This document shows, in pieces, positions 13,498 through 20,775 of a DNA stretch of 29,720 bases (position 1 is the stretch's first letter; each line of letters begins with the position of its first letter). The notes below the pieces were generated by a model. That model was given only the letters and a program-made list of their open reading frames with translations, was not told where the DNA came from and did not search any database. The position numbers were made by a program, and so were the translations under genes. The stretch comes from a virus: positions 1-29,720 of IMG/VR virus record IMGVR_UViG_3300042879_004575. One strand, 5' to 3'.

Positions 13498-13782
13498 TCA
13501 GCCTTCAATCTCCCCAATCCGCATTTTCTCCTGATACTCAAAAATCACTGGGGCACGCCCCACCAGCTGGTACGACTGGGTGAGCAGTTCTCTAAATACG
13601 TGCTCACTGACCTGCAGATCCTGCAGGATCGTCTCAGCAGATTCCCCACTGGAGAACCGTTCCCGAATAGCGTTAGCCACCACTTCCAGCGACCGCACGG
13701 TTTTTCCGGGGGCCGCCGATGGAACAGAAGCCACCTTTGTTTCTACGCTGGCATCAGCGTCCACAAGTTTGCGAGCAGGCAT
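13498..13782 (-). CDS. Minus-strand hypothetical protein inside the late region, 94 aa
   Basis: The protein has an unstructured Ala/Ser/Val-rich start followed by helices: 'TVRSLEVVANAIRERF' and 'ESAETILQDLQVSEHVFREL', the latter helix-turn-helix-like, then 'RAPVIFEYQEKMRIGEIEG'. Codon choice read from the minus strand is ordinary for this genome, and the bidirectional terminator lies just past its stop, both supporting a real gene. A small DNA-binding regulator or a structural accessory protein is possible. Its ATG and that of the plus-strand gene at 13781 share one palindromic CATG. Confidence 0.6.
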   Translation of the reverse strand: MPARKLVDADASVETKVASVPSAAPGKTVRSLEVVANAIRERFSSGESAETILQDLQVSEHVFRELLTQSYQLVGRAPVIFEYQEKMRIGEIEG

Positions 13783-13975
13783 GAGTACAGTCCGGCTTTT
13801 CGTACTACAGGATAACCTCCGCAGCTTTATTGACGTCCCCTACGACCAACACGCCGAAATCCAAGCTGATATTGAAATGACCGGTGGCAAGGTTTACCAC
13901 GCCGTCATCTTGAGTCCACCCCCTAAAACAAGAAGATCTACTTCTGGAGCTAAACTCAAGAAAAGACTGTATTGA
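13781..13975 (+). CDS. Small hypothetical protein, 64 aa
   Basis: The sequence starts MSTVRLFVLQDNLRSFIDV and continues 'ADIEMTGGKVYHAVILSPPP', a short beta-rich segment, before a basic Ser/Lys/Arg tail. The frame is open upstream to 13580 but that part is antisense to the minus-strand gene and has poor composition, so the ATG at 13781 is used. It lies three bases before the connector gene and probably belongs to the same transcript. Not recognised. Confidence 0.5.
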   Translation: MSTVRLFVLQDNLRSFIDVPYDQHAEIQADIEMTGGKVYHAVILSPPPKTRRSTSGAKLKKRLY

Positions 13976-13978
13976 GCC

Positions 13979-14509
13979 GTGCCCGCCGCCATTGACGCCA
14001 CAGTGGGTGGAGCTTCGGCCAACAGCTATGTGACGCTGGCGGCTGCTGACACCTACTTTGAAACGGTGCCTGATTCCAGCACCTGGACCACCAAGACCAC
14101 CGACCAAAAAAACCGCGCCCTGATCTCCGCCACCCGCTGGATCGACGCGCTGAGCTTCTACGGCGACCGCTGCACGGACACCCAAGCCCTGAAGTGGCCC
14201 CGCGACAACTACACGGTGGACGGCGTTGACCTCGCCTGCACCCTGATTCCCGACGGCATCAAAACCGCCACTTACGAGCTGGCACGCGCCTTCGCCAACG
14301 ACACCGACGCCATCACCGGCAGCACCGGCACCACCGGCATCTACGACCAAGTGGAACTTGGCGAACTGAAGGTCAAATACAACAAATCCAGCCAGACCAG
14401 CGGCGTCATCAACAATGTCTTCGACGTCTACCCCTGGCTCCAGACCTACCTAGGCCCCTACTGCATGGGCGGCGCCGCCAACTACGCCGTCCGCCTCTTC
14501 CGAGGGTGA
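13979..14509 (+). CDS. Head-tail connector (DnaT-like/HK97 gp6-like)
   Basis: First connector ring under the portal. The 176-residue protein contains 'SYVTLAAADTYFETVPDSST' and 'DQKNRALISATRWIDALSFY', the alpha-helical W...K..AL..A...ID pattern of the phage proteins often mislabelled DnaT-like ssDNA-binding, followed by 'IKTATYELARAFAND' and a beta-like end. GTG start at 13979. It begins the standard cluster connector, closure, neck, terminator, tube, and its stop is one base before the next ATG. Confidence 0.75.
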   Translation: MPAAIDATVGGASANSYVTLAAADTYFETVPDSSTWTTKTTDQKNRALISATRWIDALSFYGDRCTDTQALKWPRDNYTVDGVDLACTLIPDGIKTATYELARAFANDTDAITGSTGTTGIYDQVELGELKVKYNKSSQTSGVINNVFDVYPWLQTYLGPYCMGGAANYAVRLFRG

Positions 14510-14510
14510 C

Positions 14511-14888
14511 ATGGGCCTAATCGACGACACTTTTGCCCCAATCCCCACCTCCGTCCTAGCGGACTGGGGCCAAAACATCACGTACATCAAAACCGTCACA
14601 CCCCGCACCTACGACCCCACCACCGGCAACGTGACTGGCGCCGACGCCACGGTCACGGTCAAAGCCGTCATCACCCGCGTCACACCCCGCGAATCCGAAG
14701 GTTTGTACCAAGCCACCGACGTCAAATTCATCTTCGGCAGCAACGAGCTTGGAACGTACTACCCCACCGAGGCCGACCGGATCCAGTACACCCAAGCCGG
14801 CGTCACCCGCGAAGCCAAAATCCTCAACGTCAACACCTACCGCGGCGACGCCCCAGTCCTGCACATCGTCATAGCGAGGCCCCAGTAA
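14511..14888 (+). CDS. Head-closure / head-tail adaptor protein
   Basis: The 125-residue, mostly beta-stranded protein ('DATVTVKAVITRVTPRESEG', 'VKFIFGSNELGTYYPTEADR', 'AKILNVNTYRGDAPVLHIVI') has the size and strand-rich composition of stopper or adaptor proteins (gpFII/gp16-type fold) that seal the connector after packaging. It lies second in the neck cluster. The stop shares a base with the next start. Assignment is chiefly from fold-like pattern and gene order. Confidence 0.65.
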   Translation: MGLIDDTFAPIPTSVLADWGQNITYIKTVTPRTYDPTTGNVTGADATVTVKAVITRVTPRESEGLYQATDVKFIFGSNELGTYYPTEADRIQYTQAGVTREAKILNVNTYRGDAPVLHIVIARPQ

Positions 14889-15457
14889 TGGCAAAGCTGA
14901 ACGCTCTAATCAAAGAATTAGATCGTCTCGGCGGTTCTCTGGCCCTTGTCGGCCCCACGCTTGCGGCAGAACAAATTGTGCGGGATTTACAAGATAAAGG
15001 ACCTCTGTGGACAGGTACATTTGCAAACTCCTGGGAAATAACAGGTCCACAAGGCCAAACTGCAAGAGGCACCGGTTCTGCTGGTGCTCCTCAAGCTATA
15101 GGTTTTAATACAACCCCGTTTAGCGGACGTCAAGCTACACAAACTTTGCTCAGAACCGTATTTACTACAGACAAAGTTGTGTACACCATCTCTAACTTCT
15201 GCTCCTATGCAGATGAAGCTAGAGATCTTGTGGCCTACACGCCGCCTTCGAAAGAAGAACGCAGCAAGATAGGAGAACCCCTGGGACAAGCGACATTCGG
15301 TTTCCGTAGCGCCGGCGCCAAGCGCGGTGACGTCAGTGGTTCTGGCCGTAATCGCTCCACTGCGCCCCTTGACTGGTACACCACTTATGCCGGAGGAGGA
15401 GAATTGGATCGCACCATCCAAGTAATGTTGGACAAGGCATTTAAGGCAGCCCGATGA
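14888..15457 (+). CDS. Neck / tail-completion protein (HK97 gp10-like)
   Basis: The 189-residue protein opens with a helix ('LNALIKELDRLGGSLALVGP'), then 'RDLQDKGPLWTGTFANSWEI', the 'P..TG.l..S' motif typical of HK97 gp10-type neck proteins, then 'VVYTISNFCSYADEARDLVA', where the family usually has an 'N..pYA..le.G' element. It caps the tail tube below the connector. From about 14890 to 15300 the codons are clearly more AT-rich than in the flanking genes. Its 3' end overlaps the next gene by four bases (ATGA). Confidence 0.7.
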   Translation: MAKLNALIKELDRLGGSLALVGPTLAAEQIVRDLQDKGPLWTGTFANSWEITGPQGQTARGTGSAGAPQAIGFNTTPFSGRQATQTLLRTVFTTDKVVYTISNFCSYADEARDLVAYTPPSKEERSKIGEPLGQATFGFRSAGAKRGDVSGSGRNRSTAPLDWYTTYAGGGELDRTIQVMLDKAFKAAR

Positions 15458-15885
15458 ACTACCAAGCCATCCGCGCCGCCGTCGAAAACCCGCTGCTAAC
15501 AGCGTTTGGCGCTCTTGTGCCAGCGGTGCCGGTCTATTTCGACAACATCACCGCCGTCCCACCCAACACAACTACTGAATACGTCCGCGTAAACGTCACC
15601 TTCGGCATCACCAACGAACCCACCCTGACCTCCAGCGTCGACAACGCCCGCGGAGCAATAATCATTCGCATTTTTACCGAAAAAGGCCGTGGTCCCGCCC
15701 GCAACCAAACCCTGCTAACCACCGCAGTCAACGTGCTGGAAACCCTCAACAACTCAACGAAGAGCACAACCGGCGTTTATTTCAAGGTTGGCGAAATTAA
15801 CGGCCCTACATTTTCAGCTACTGAAGATGCGCCCCATTTCGTGGGGCGAATTGAGACTTCCTACGTCGCCACTGTGTTGTCGTAG
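15454..15885 (+). CDS. Tail terminator protein (DUF4128-like)
   Basis: This 143-residue protein stops tail-tube growth and joins the tail to the neck. The features 'VYFDNITAVPPNTTTEYVRV', 'GAIIIRIFTEKGRGPARNQT' and a C-terminal beta strand pair match the DUF4128 / gpU-like pattern: a helix, a strand with 'G.l.i.if...g.G', and an end strand. Position right before the tube gene is standard. ATG overlaps the preceding gene. Confidence 0.75.
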   Translation: MNYQAIRAAVENPLLTAFGALVPAVPVYFDNITAVPPNTTTEYVRVNVTFGITNEPTLTSSVDNARGAIIIRIFTEKGRGPARNQTLLTTAVNVLETLNNSTKSTTGVYFKVGEINGPTFSATEDAPHFVGRIETSYVATVLS

Positions 15886-15959
15886 GAAGAAAGTATTGCA
15901 GGCGCTAACCTGTAATAAGCCGGGCAGTGCCCGCCCTGTAACAACCTCCTGGTACGCCA

Positions 15960-16733
15960 ATGGCCACCACCGTTCTGTCCGGCACGTCCGGCGCTCTTTA
16001 CTACAAGCCCGCTGGCACCACCGGCTCGTTCGGTGAGTCTGGCGTCAACATCGCCACCGACACCATCACGGTCGAGACCTACCTGAACCTCAAGGTAGGC
16101 GACCCCGTGAAGTTCAGCGTGATTAACAGCCAAACCGGCGGCTCCGGTTCCGGCACCCTGCCTGCTCCTATCTCGGCAGCCACCACCTATTACGTGCTCA
16201 GCTACACCGCTGCCACCGGTGAACTGACCGTCTCTACCAGCGCCGGCGGCACCATTCTCGCCATCACCGACGACGGTACCGCCGTTGCCCCCAACGAGTT
16301 CCAGGTCGCCTACGCCGATTTCGTGGCCGTGGGCCAAGTCCGCGACTGGAGCTTCGAGATCAACCGCGCTGAAATCGACGTCACCACCATCGGTCAAACC
16401 CAAGGTCAGTACGTCCCCTTCCGCAGCTACATCGCCGGCTTCGGCGACGGCACTGGCACTGCCACGGTCTACATGACCAACGAGAACGCTTCGATGTCCA
16501 ACCGGATGATCGAGGATGTGCTCCAGCGCCAGCAGACCGGTGCTGCCTTCAAGCTGTACATCGACCGCGTGTACAGCGGCGGCAACGTGAGCGACACTCT
16601 GAGCCGCTCGATCAGCTTCGACGCCACGCTGACCTCGGCCAGCATGAACGTCAACCCTGACGACGCCCAGTCCGTGACGGTGAACTTCCGCCCGGCTGCC
16701 ACCCCGACCTTCGACTTCAGCACTTCCGCCTGA
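15960..16733 (+). CDS. Major tail (tube) protein with inserted domain
   Basis: The 257-residue protein polymerises as stacked hexamers to make the tail tube. Tube-fold signatures are 'TSGALYYKPAGT' at the start, 'VRDWSFEINRAEIDVTTIGQ' (127-146), a Gly-rich 'FGDGTGTATVYM', and the end strands 'RSISFDATLTSASMNVNPDD'. Residues about 31-115 form an extra domain ('GDPVKFSV', 'TTYYVLSY', 'LTVSTSAGGT', 'LAITDDG'), a small beta module I have seen in other cyanophage structural proteins. Two downstream genes (24651, 25142) share the core but not this insert. A strong terminator follows. Confidence 0.85.
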   Translation: MATTVLSGTSGALYYKPAGTTGSFGESGVNIATDTITVETYLNLKVGDPVKFSVINSQTGGSGSGTLPAPISAATTYYVLSYTAATGELTVSTSAGGTILAITDDGTAVAPNEFQVAYADFVAVGQVRDWSFEINRAEIDVTTIGQTQGQYVPFRSYIAGFGDGTGTATVYMTNENASMSNRMIEDVLQRQQTGAAFKLYIDRVYSGGNVSDTLSRSISFDATLTSASMNVNPDDAQSVTVNFRPAATPTFDFSTSA

Positions 16734-16760
16734 TAGTCTGCAAAACGGACGAAACCCGGA

Positions 16761-16786
16761 CCCCGGCCTCACCGCCGGGGTTTTTT
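16761..16786 (+). terminator. Rho-independent terminator after the tail tube gene
   Basis: CCCCGGC (16761-16767) pairs with GCCGGGG (16774-16780) around a six-base loop, followed by TTTTTT. Confidence 0.9.
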
Positions 16787-16799
16787 GTCTCTACTCCGC

Positions 16800-16805
16800 T
16801 ACACT
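16800..16805 (+). promoter_or_regulatory. TACACT element before the chaperone gene
   Basis: TACACT lies 13 bases past the preceding U tract and 23 bases before the ATG at 16829, the same terminator-then-element arrangement as at 17351-17388. Confidence 0.3.
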
Positions 16806-16828
16806 AATCCGAGACCATCAGGATTTTT

Positions 16829-17176
16829 ATGCCTGCTCCCAGCTCATTGCGTGCCATTGATCGCCTCCGCAAGGCCGCCAACCTGGAGCCCATCAAAAAG
16901 ATCGTCGAACTTTCCGACGGCACCAAATTTGAAATGTGGGTGGCGCCCCTGACAATGGCCGAGCGCGAACGCGCCCAAAAACAAGCCAAGTCCGACGACG
17001 CCAACGCCTTCGCCCTCCAACTGCTGATCGCCAAGGCTCTCGACGAAAATGGCGCCAAGTTGTTTAGCACCGGCGAGATCGACGTGCTCAAGAACGAAGT
17101 CAAGGACAAGGATCTGCAAGCCCTGATGCTGGCGATCCTGACCGACGACGCGGAGCCCATCGACCCAAAATCCTGA
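16829..17176 (+). CDS. Tail assembly chaperone, short form (gpG-like)
   Basis: This is the unshifted product, 115 residues. It has the usual chaperone content: 'KIVELSDGTKFEMWVAPLTM' near the start (the beta strand pattern of this family), then helices 'AERERAQKQAKSDDANAFAL' and 'VLKNEVKDKDLQALMLAILT'. It coats the tape measure before tube polymerisation. The zero frame ends with TGA at 17174-17176, four bases after a -1 slippery heptamer, and the extended product is described in the next entry. Confidence 0.85.
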   Translation: MPAPSSLRAIDRLRKAANLEPIKKIVELSDGTKFEMWVAPLTMAERERAQKQAKSDDANAFALQLLIAKALDENGAKLFSTGEIDVLKNEVKDKDLQALMLAILTDDAEPIDPKS

Positions 17177-17361
17177 GTGCCGAACTTCGGAAAGACAACT
17201 GGCTCATGCTCCAATTCGGAGTCGCCAAAGAGCTAGGCAAAACCCTTTCCGAAGTCAGCACCACCATGACCGCCGAAGAACTGATCGGCTGGAGCGCCTA
17301 CTTCAGCATCCTCAACGAGGACCAGCAGAAGGAGATCGACAAAGCCCGACGCCGCCGCTAG
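16829..17361 (+). CDS. Tail assembly chaperone, -1 frameshift fusion (gpGT-like)
   Basis: At 17164-17170 the sequence C CCA AAA is a classical X-XXY-YYZ slippery site in the zero frame, just before the stop. A -1 slip after residue 114 continues as 'ILSAELRKDNWLMLQFGVAK' and 'MTAEELIGWSAYFSILNEDQ', ending KARRRR with TAG at 17359-17361, to give about 177 residues. The downstream part has the normal sequence character of the T domain, which links the chaperone to the tube protein. This G/GT arrangement is conserved in long-tailed phages between tube and tape-measure genes, as here. The T region has no good start codon of its own. Frameshift efficiency cannot be read from sequence. Confidence 0.85.
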
Positions 17362-17376
17362 CCCCGGCGGCTTTTT
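17351..17376 (+). terminator. Terminator overlapping the end of the frameshifted gene
   Basis: GCCGCC (17351-17356) and GGCGGC (17366-17371) form a stem around a nine-base loop containing the TAG stop, followed by TTTTT. The hairpin's 5' arm encodes the last Arg codons. Confidence 0.8.
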
Positions 17377-17382
17377 ACGGCG

Positions 17383-17388
17383 TAAACT
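17383..17388 (+). promoter_or_regulatory. TAAACT element before the tape measure gene
   Basis: TAAACT lies seven bases after the terminator U tract and 27 bases before the GTG at 17415. Same hexamer as upstream of the scaffold and fibre genes. Confidence 0.35.
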
Positions 17389-17414
17389 GAAGTACCAGAG
17401 TGTGACGCGGCGCC

Positions 17415-19883
17415 GTGGCCTACAGAGCCGACATTGAAATAGGCGTAAAGGGTATTAGATACCTCGATGAGCTGCAGAATAAACTGACAGAAGTATCAAA
17501 AAGTATTGAAAATGTAAACAAACAAAATGTAGTAATTAGGCGCACTATTGCTGGGGCAGCTTACGCTACGCCTGCGGGTCCAGTCGGTAATGCTTTTGCA
17601 GAAGAAAGGGCCCGTGCAGCCCAAGCAAGTAGAGCACTTGAGCGGCAAGTTGCTGCAACAAGAAACGCAGAAATGCAAGCAAGTCGCATACAAACACAAG
17701 CGGAACTAAAAGCTGTAAAAGATCGCGCTATTGCGGAAAACTATATTACAAACGTATTAAACAAGCGTCTTGCAGCTAAAGCAAAAGAGGTACAGCTTGA
17801 ACAGCAACAAACCGCAGAAATAAAAAACCGCGCAGCAGCAGAAAGCCGCGGACGGACTGGAGGTGCGGTTAGCAGCGCACTTATTGGTGGCGGCTTTCCG
17901 TTACTGTTTGGGCAAGGTCCAGCAGCCGCAGCCGGTGGTGCTATCGGCGGCTTAGCTGGCGGTCTTGTAGGAGGAGGTTTTGGCTTTGCTCTTTCTATTG
18001 TTGGTACAGCTCTTGGCGATGCTGCCGAAAAAGCTGACACGTTCAACAAGCAGCTAGCAGTTTTAAATTCCCAAGTTTCCGGCACTGGAAACGCCGCAAA
18101 TATAGTCAGTAAAGATGTAAGTAATCTCGCTAAAACTTTTGGTATAGCCAATGATGAAGCCTTAAAATTACTGCAAAGTTTTGCAGGTTTTGGCGATGCT
18201 AACGTAACCAAATCGTTGGCTTTCTTGTACGGTGATGACGCTTCTATCCTAAAAGGTCTAGCCGCAGCAAAAGATCAAGCGGATTTAGCGCAAGTAATTC
18301 TTGGAGCGTATGAAAAGATCGGAATTGAAAGAGCTACTCAGCTAATAAATCAAATAAAACTGGGCGACTCGGCTGCTGTAGAACTTGCTTTCCAAAAAGC
18401 TCTGCTTGAAGCAAGAATAAAACAAACAGAAGAGGGGCTAAAGCAAATAACGATCCAAGATCGTATTGTTGCCGGTCTTGCCACTGCTGCCAGCTTTATG
18501 GGAGGCGGTCAAGGGCAAATTATTGACCCGGCTATTTTTGGTCAGCAACGCGTATTAGAAAACCGTAAAAATAATCCGCCGTCTTCAATATTTACTAACG
18601 CTTTACAGGGACTTAGACAACTGCGTTCTGCCACGCAAGGTGTGGAATCTTTGCGTCCAGATAAAGGTGCTGATAAAGCTGCTAGAGATGCTGAGCGCGA
18701 ACGCCAGCGGGTTGCTCAAGTGGTACGTGATCGCAATGCAGAAGCCTCGATACTGCGTATCCAGTCCGGGCTACAACAAAAAATTGCGGATGCTGAACTC
18801 AAGCGCGATCCTATCCTTGTAGCTCGTTTACAAGGTGAAGAAAGGATACTGGCTATTCAATACCAGTACGCTAAAGAACTAGCAAACGAGAAGAACCTAG
18901 AAGCCCAAATTGCGATTACACGCGAAGGGCGTGCCGCAATCAAAAAACAGCAAGTCGAAAATGAAATACGCCTCAACGCTATTTATGCAGAACGTAAAGA
19001 GTTTACCGAAGACACCATTAAGTCTCTGCAGTACGAACTTAACCTCAAAAATGCAACTACGGAAGCAGAACGTAATAGTTTGCGGATAGCGTATGAAATG
19101 GAGGCATTAAAAAAAGGCGGGCAAGTTGACACAAACGCGCTTCCGCAAATTGAGGCACTCAAGAAACAGCTTGCTGCCCCAGAAACCGCCGGCGAAATCA
19201 TCCAAAAACGCATTGGCGCCCTGCAAGACGAGCTAACCAAACTGACTAACATCGGCACCGTTGCCGTATCGGTGGCAGACAGCATTGGCACGGCCTTCAG
19301 CCAAGCGTTCCAGGGCATTATCTCTGGCACGATGACGGCCCAAGAAGCCCTGGCCAGTTTCTTCCAATCTGTCGGCGATGCCTTTATTCAAATGGCATCC
19401 GAGATCATCGCCAAACAGCTAACGATGATCATTCTCCAAACCGTTCTCAAAGCACTGGGTGGCGGTAGCTTCGGCGGAGGCGGCGGAGGCGCTACAGATT
19501 CTGTAGCTAACTTCAACCTTGGCGCAGCCCAATATGGCGGCGGTTTGGCAGGAGGCGGCCCAACCCGCGCTGGTACCCCTTACCTCGTTGGCGAGCGCGG
19601 CCCCGAGTTGTTTGTGCCTGGCACCAGCGGCGGCGTCATGTCCAACAGCGACCTGCGTGCCTCGATGGGCGCAGCCCCTGGTTCCAGCGGCGGCCCTGTC
19701 CTTAACATGAGCTTTGAGACCAGCACGATCAACGGGGTGGAATACGTCAGCCGCGATCAACTGGAGGCTGCGATGGCTCAAACCCGCCGCCAAGCCGCCC
19801 GCGACGGCGCCCAACGCGGCATGTCCATGACACTGGACAAACTCCAGCAGTCACCTTCCACACGTAAAAGGGTCGGCTTCTAA
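17415..19883 (+). CDS. Tail tape measure protein
   Basis: The 822-residue protein sets tail length and helps DNA exit. Features in order: an N-terminal amphipathic helix ('LDELQNKLTEVSKSIENVNK'), long helical coiled-coil regions rich in Ala/Gln/Glu, a Gly-rich hydrophobic stretch around 175-205 ('GGAIGGLAGGLVGGGFGFAL'), more coiled coil, then 'SGTMTAQEALASFFQSVGDA' and 'AFIQMASEIIAKQ', and near the end 'GERGPELFVPGTSGGVMSN', which is typical of lambda-type tape measures. By the usual rule of about 0.15 nm per residue the tail would be near 120 nm. Codon style changes near 19180 from AT-rich to GC-rich. GTG start. Confidence 0.92.
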   Translation: MAYRADIEIGVKGIRYLDELQNKLTEVSKSIENVNKQNVVIRRTIAGAAYATPAGPVGNAFAEERARAAQASRALERQVAATRNAEMQASRIQTQAELKAVKDRAIAENYITNVLNKRLAAKAKEVQLEQQQTAEIKNRAAAESRGRTGGAVSSALIGGGFPLLFGQGPAAAAGGAIGGLAGGLVGGGFGFALSIVGTALGDAAEKADTFNKQLAVLNSQVSGTGNAANIVSKDVSNLAKTFGIANDEALKLLQSFAGFGDANVTKSLAFLYGDDASILKGLAAAKDQADLAQVILGAYEKIGIERATQLINQIKLGDSAAVELAFQKALLEARIKQTEEGLKQITIQDRIVAGLATAASFMGGGQGQIIDPAIFGQQRVLENRKNNPPSSIFTNALQGLRQLRSATQGVESLRPDKGADKAARDAERERQRVAQVVRDRNAEASILRIQSGLQQKIADAELKRDPILVARLQGEERILAIQYQYAKELANEKNLEAQIAITREGRAAIKKQQVENEIRLNAIYAERKEFTEDTIKSLQYELNLKNATTEAERNSLRIAYEMEALKKGGQVDTNALPQIEALKKQLAAPETAGEIIQKRIGALQDELTKLTNIGTVAVSVADSIGTAFSQAFQGIISGTMTAQEALASFFQSVGDAFIQMASEIIAKQLTMIILQTVLKALGGGSFGGGGGGATDSVANFNLGAAQYGGGLAGGGPTRAGTPYLVGERGPELFVPGTSGGVMSNSDLRASMGAAPGSSGGPVLNMSFETSTINGVEYVSRDQLEAAMAQTRRQAARDGAQRGMSMTLDKLQQSPSTRKRVGF

Positions 19884-20299
19884 TGGCTAACTTCCCCTCC
19901 TTTACACCTACCGCACGCCGCTACACACCCGGCGTCTACCCCCAAAAAACATTCCGCACGCTGTCTGGAGTTACGGTCCGCCGTACCTTCGGCAACAGCC
20001 CCTACGGCGCCCAACTGGAACTGGAATACGGAAATATCCCCGACGCAACCGTCGACGCCTTTTTGAATCATTATCATTCTCAAACCGCCAGCAACAGCCG
20101 TTTCCGCTTATCCGACAACGTGACCGCCGGCATGAGTTCCGCGCTGACCGCCGAAGTCACCAGCTACACGGCCGACCGCGGCAATGTGCGCTGGGAGTAC
20201 GAAAAGCCGCCCCAGGTCCAGTCTGTACGCCCCGGCATTTACACCGTTACCATCACACTGCTTGGAGAAATCCGCAACACGACTACGGATGATGCGTGA
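19883..20299 (+). CDS. Minor tail protein (distal tail, gpM-like position)
   Basis: A 138-residue beta-rich protein beginning MANFPSFTPTARRYTPGVYP, with 'TFRTLSGVTVRRTFGNSPYG', then 'LELEYGNIPDATVDAFLNHY' and 'RFRLSDN', a pattern common to small distal-tail proteins that follow the tape measure. In lambda order this slot holds gpM, which attaches the tip to the tube. Start and stop overlap both neighbours (TAATG at 19881-19885; TGATG at 20297-20301). Family name is inferred from position and pattern. Confidence 0.7.
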   Translation: MANFPSFTPTARRYTPGVYPQKTFRTLSGVTVRRTFGNSPYGAQLELEYGNIPDATVDAFLNHYHSQTASNSRFRLSDNVTAGMSSALTAEVTSYTADRGNVRWEYEKPPQVQSVRPGIYTVTITLLGEIRNTTTDDA

Positions 20300-20775
20300 T
20301 GGCTATTGACGTCCGCATCGCCCAATTTTTCAATCTGACCACAACCGACGGCACCACCCACCGCTATCAAAACTATTTTGTAAACGAAAGTTACAGCTAC
20401 CTAAGCCAGCGCTACGAGTTTGCCCCTTTTCGCGCCGAAGGCACCGTATCCAACAACACGGGCGACAACACCCTTGTGCAGGTGCTGTTCCCCAACGTAG
20501 ATTTTGCCATCCGTTTGTTGGACGCCGGCAACGGCAACCGCCTGGGACGCCTGGTGCTTTCCACTGTGTGGCTGACGAGCAACAACGAAATTGCCGTAAA
20601 CGGCGCCACCCAAGTCGAGTATCTGGTTGGCATTGGCGCCAGTATCAGCGAGACTACTATTGAGCTGCGCTACCGCTCAGCCATCGACAGCGTGGTTTCC
20701 AACTTTCCGGCCCGCGTACTCACGCGCCAGCTGGTCGGCCCCCTTCCCGTCAGCGCCAACGTATCCCTCCAGTGA
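20299..20775 (+). CDS. Minor tail protein (gpL-like position)
   Basis: This 158-residue protein (MAIDVRIAQFFNLTTTDGTT) is rich in beta strands: 'YLSQRYEFAPFRAEGTVSNN', 'VDFAIRLLDAGNGNRLGRLV', 'NGATQVEYLVGIGASISETT' and an end segment 'RSAIDSVVSNFPARVLTRQL', resembling the N-terminal domain of lambda gpL-type proteins (DUF1833-like). It lacks the Cys-rich C-terminal iron-sulfur part of lambda gpL. A GTG at 20296 directly precedes the ATG; either may be used. It overlaps the next gene by four bases. Confidence 0.65.
   Translation: MAIDVRIAQFFNLTTTDGTTHRYQNYFVNESYSYLSQRYEFAPFRAEGTVSNNTGDNTLVQVLFPNVDFAIRLLDAGNGNRLGRLVLSTVWLTSNNEIAVNGATQVEYLVGIGASISETTIELRYRSAIDSVVSNFPARVLTRQLVGPLPVSANVSLQ

Noticed and set aside
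15921-15933. CGGGC-AGT-GCCCG hairpin before the tail tube gene as a terminator
   Set aside because: The stem is only five bases, the loop three, and no U tract follows; it may only shape the leader.
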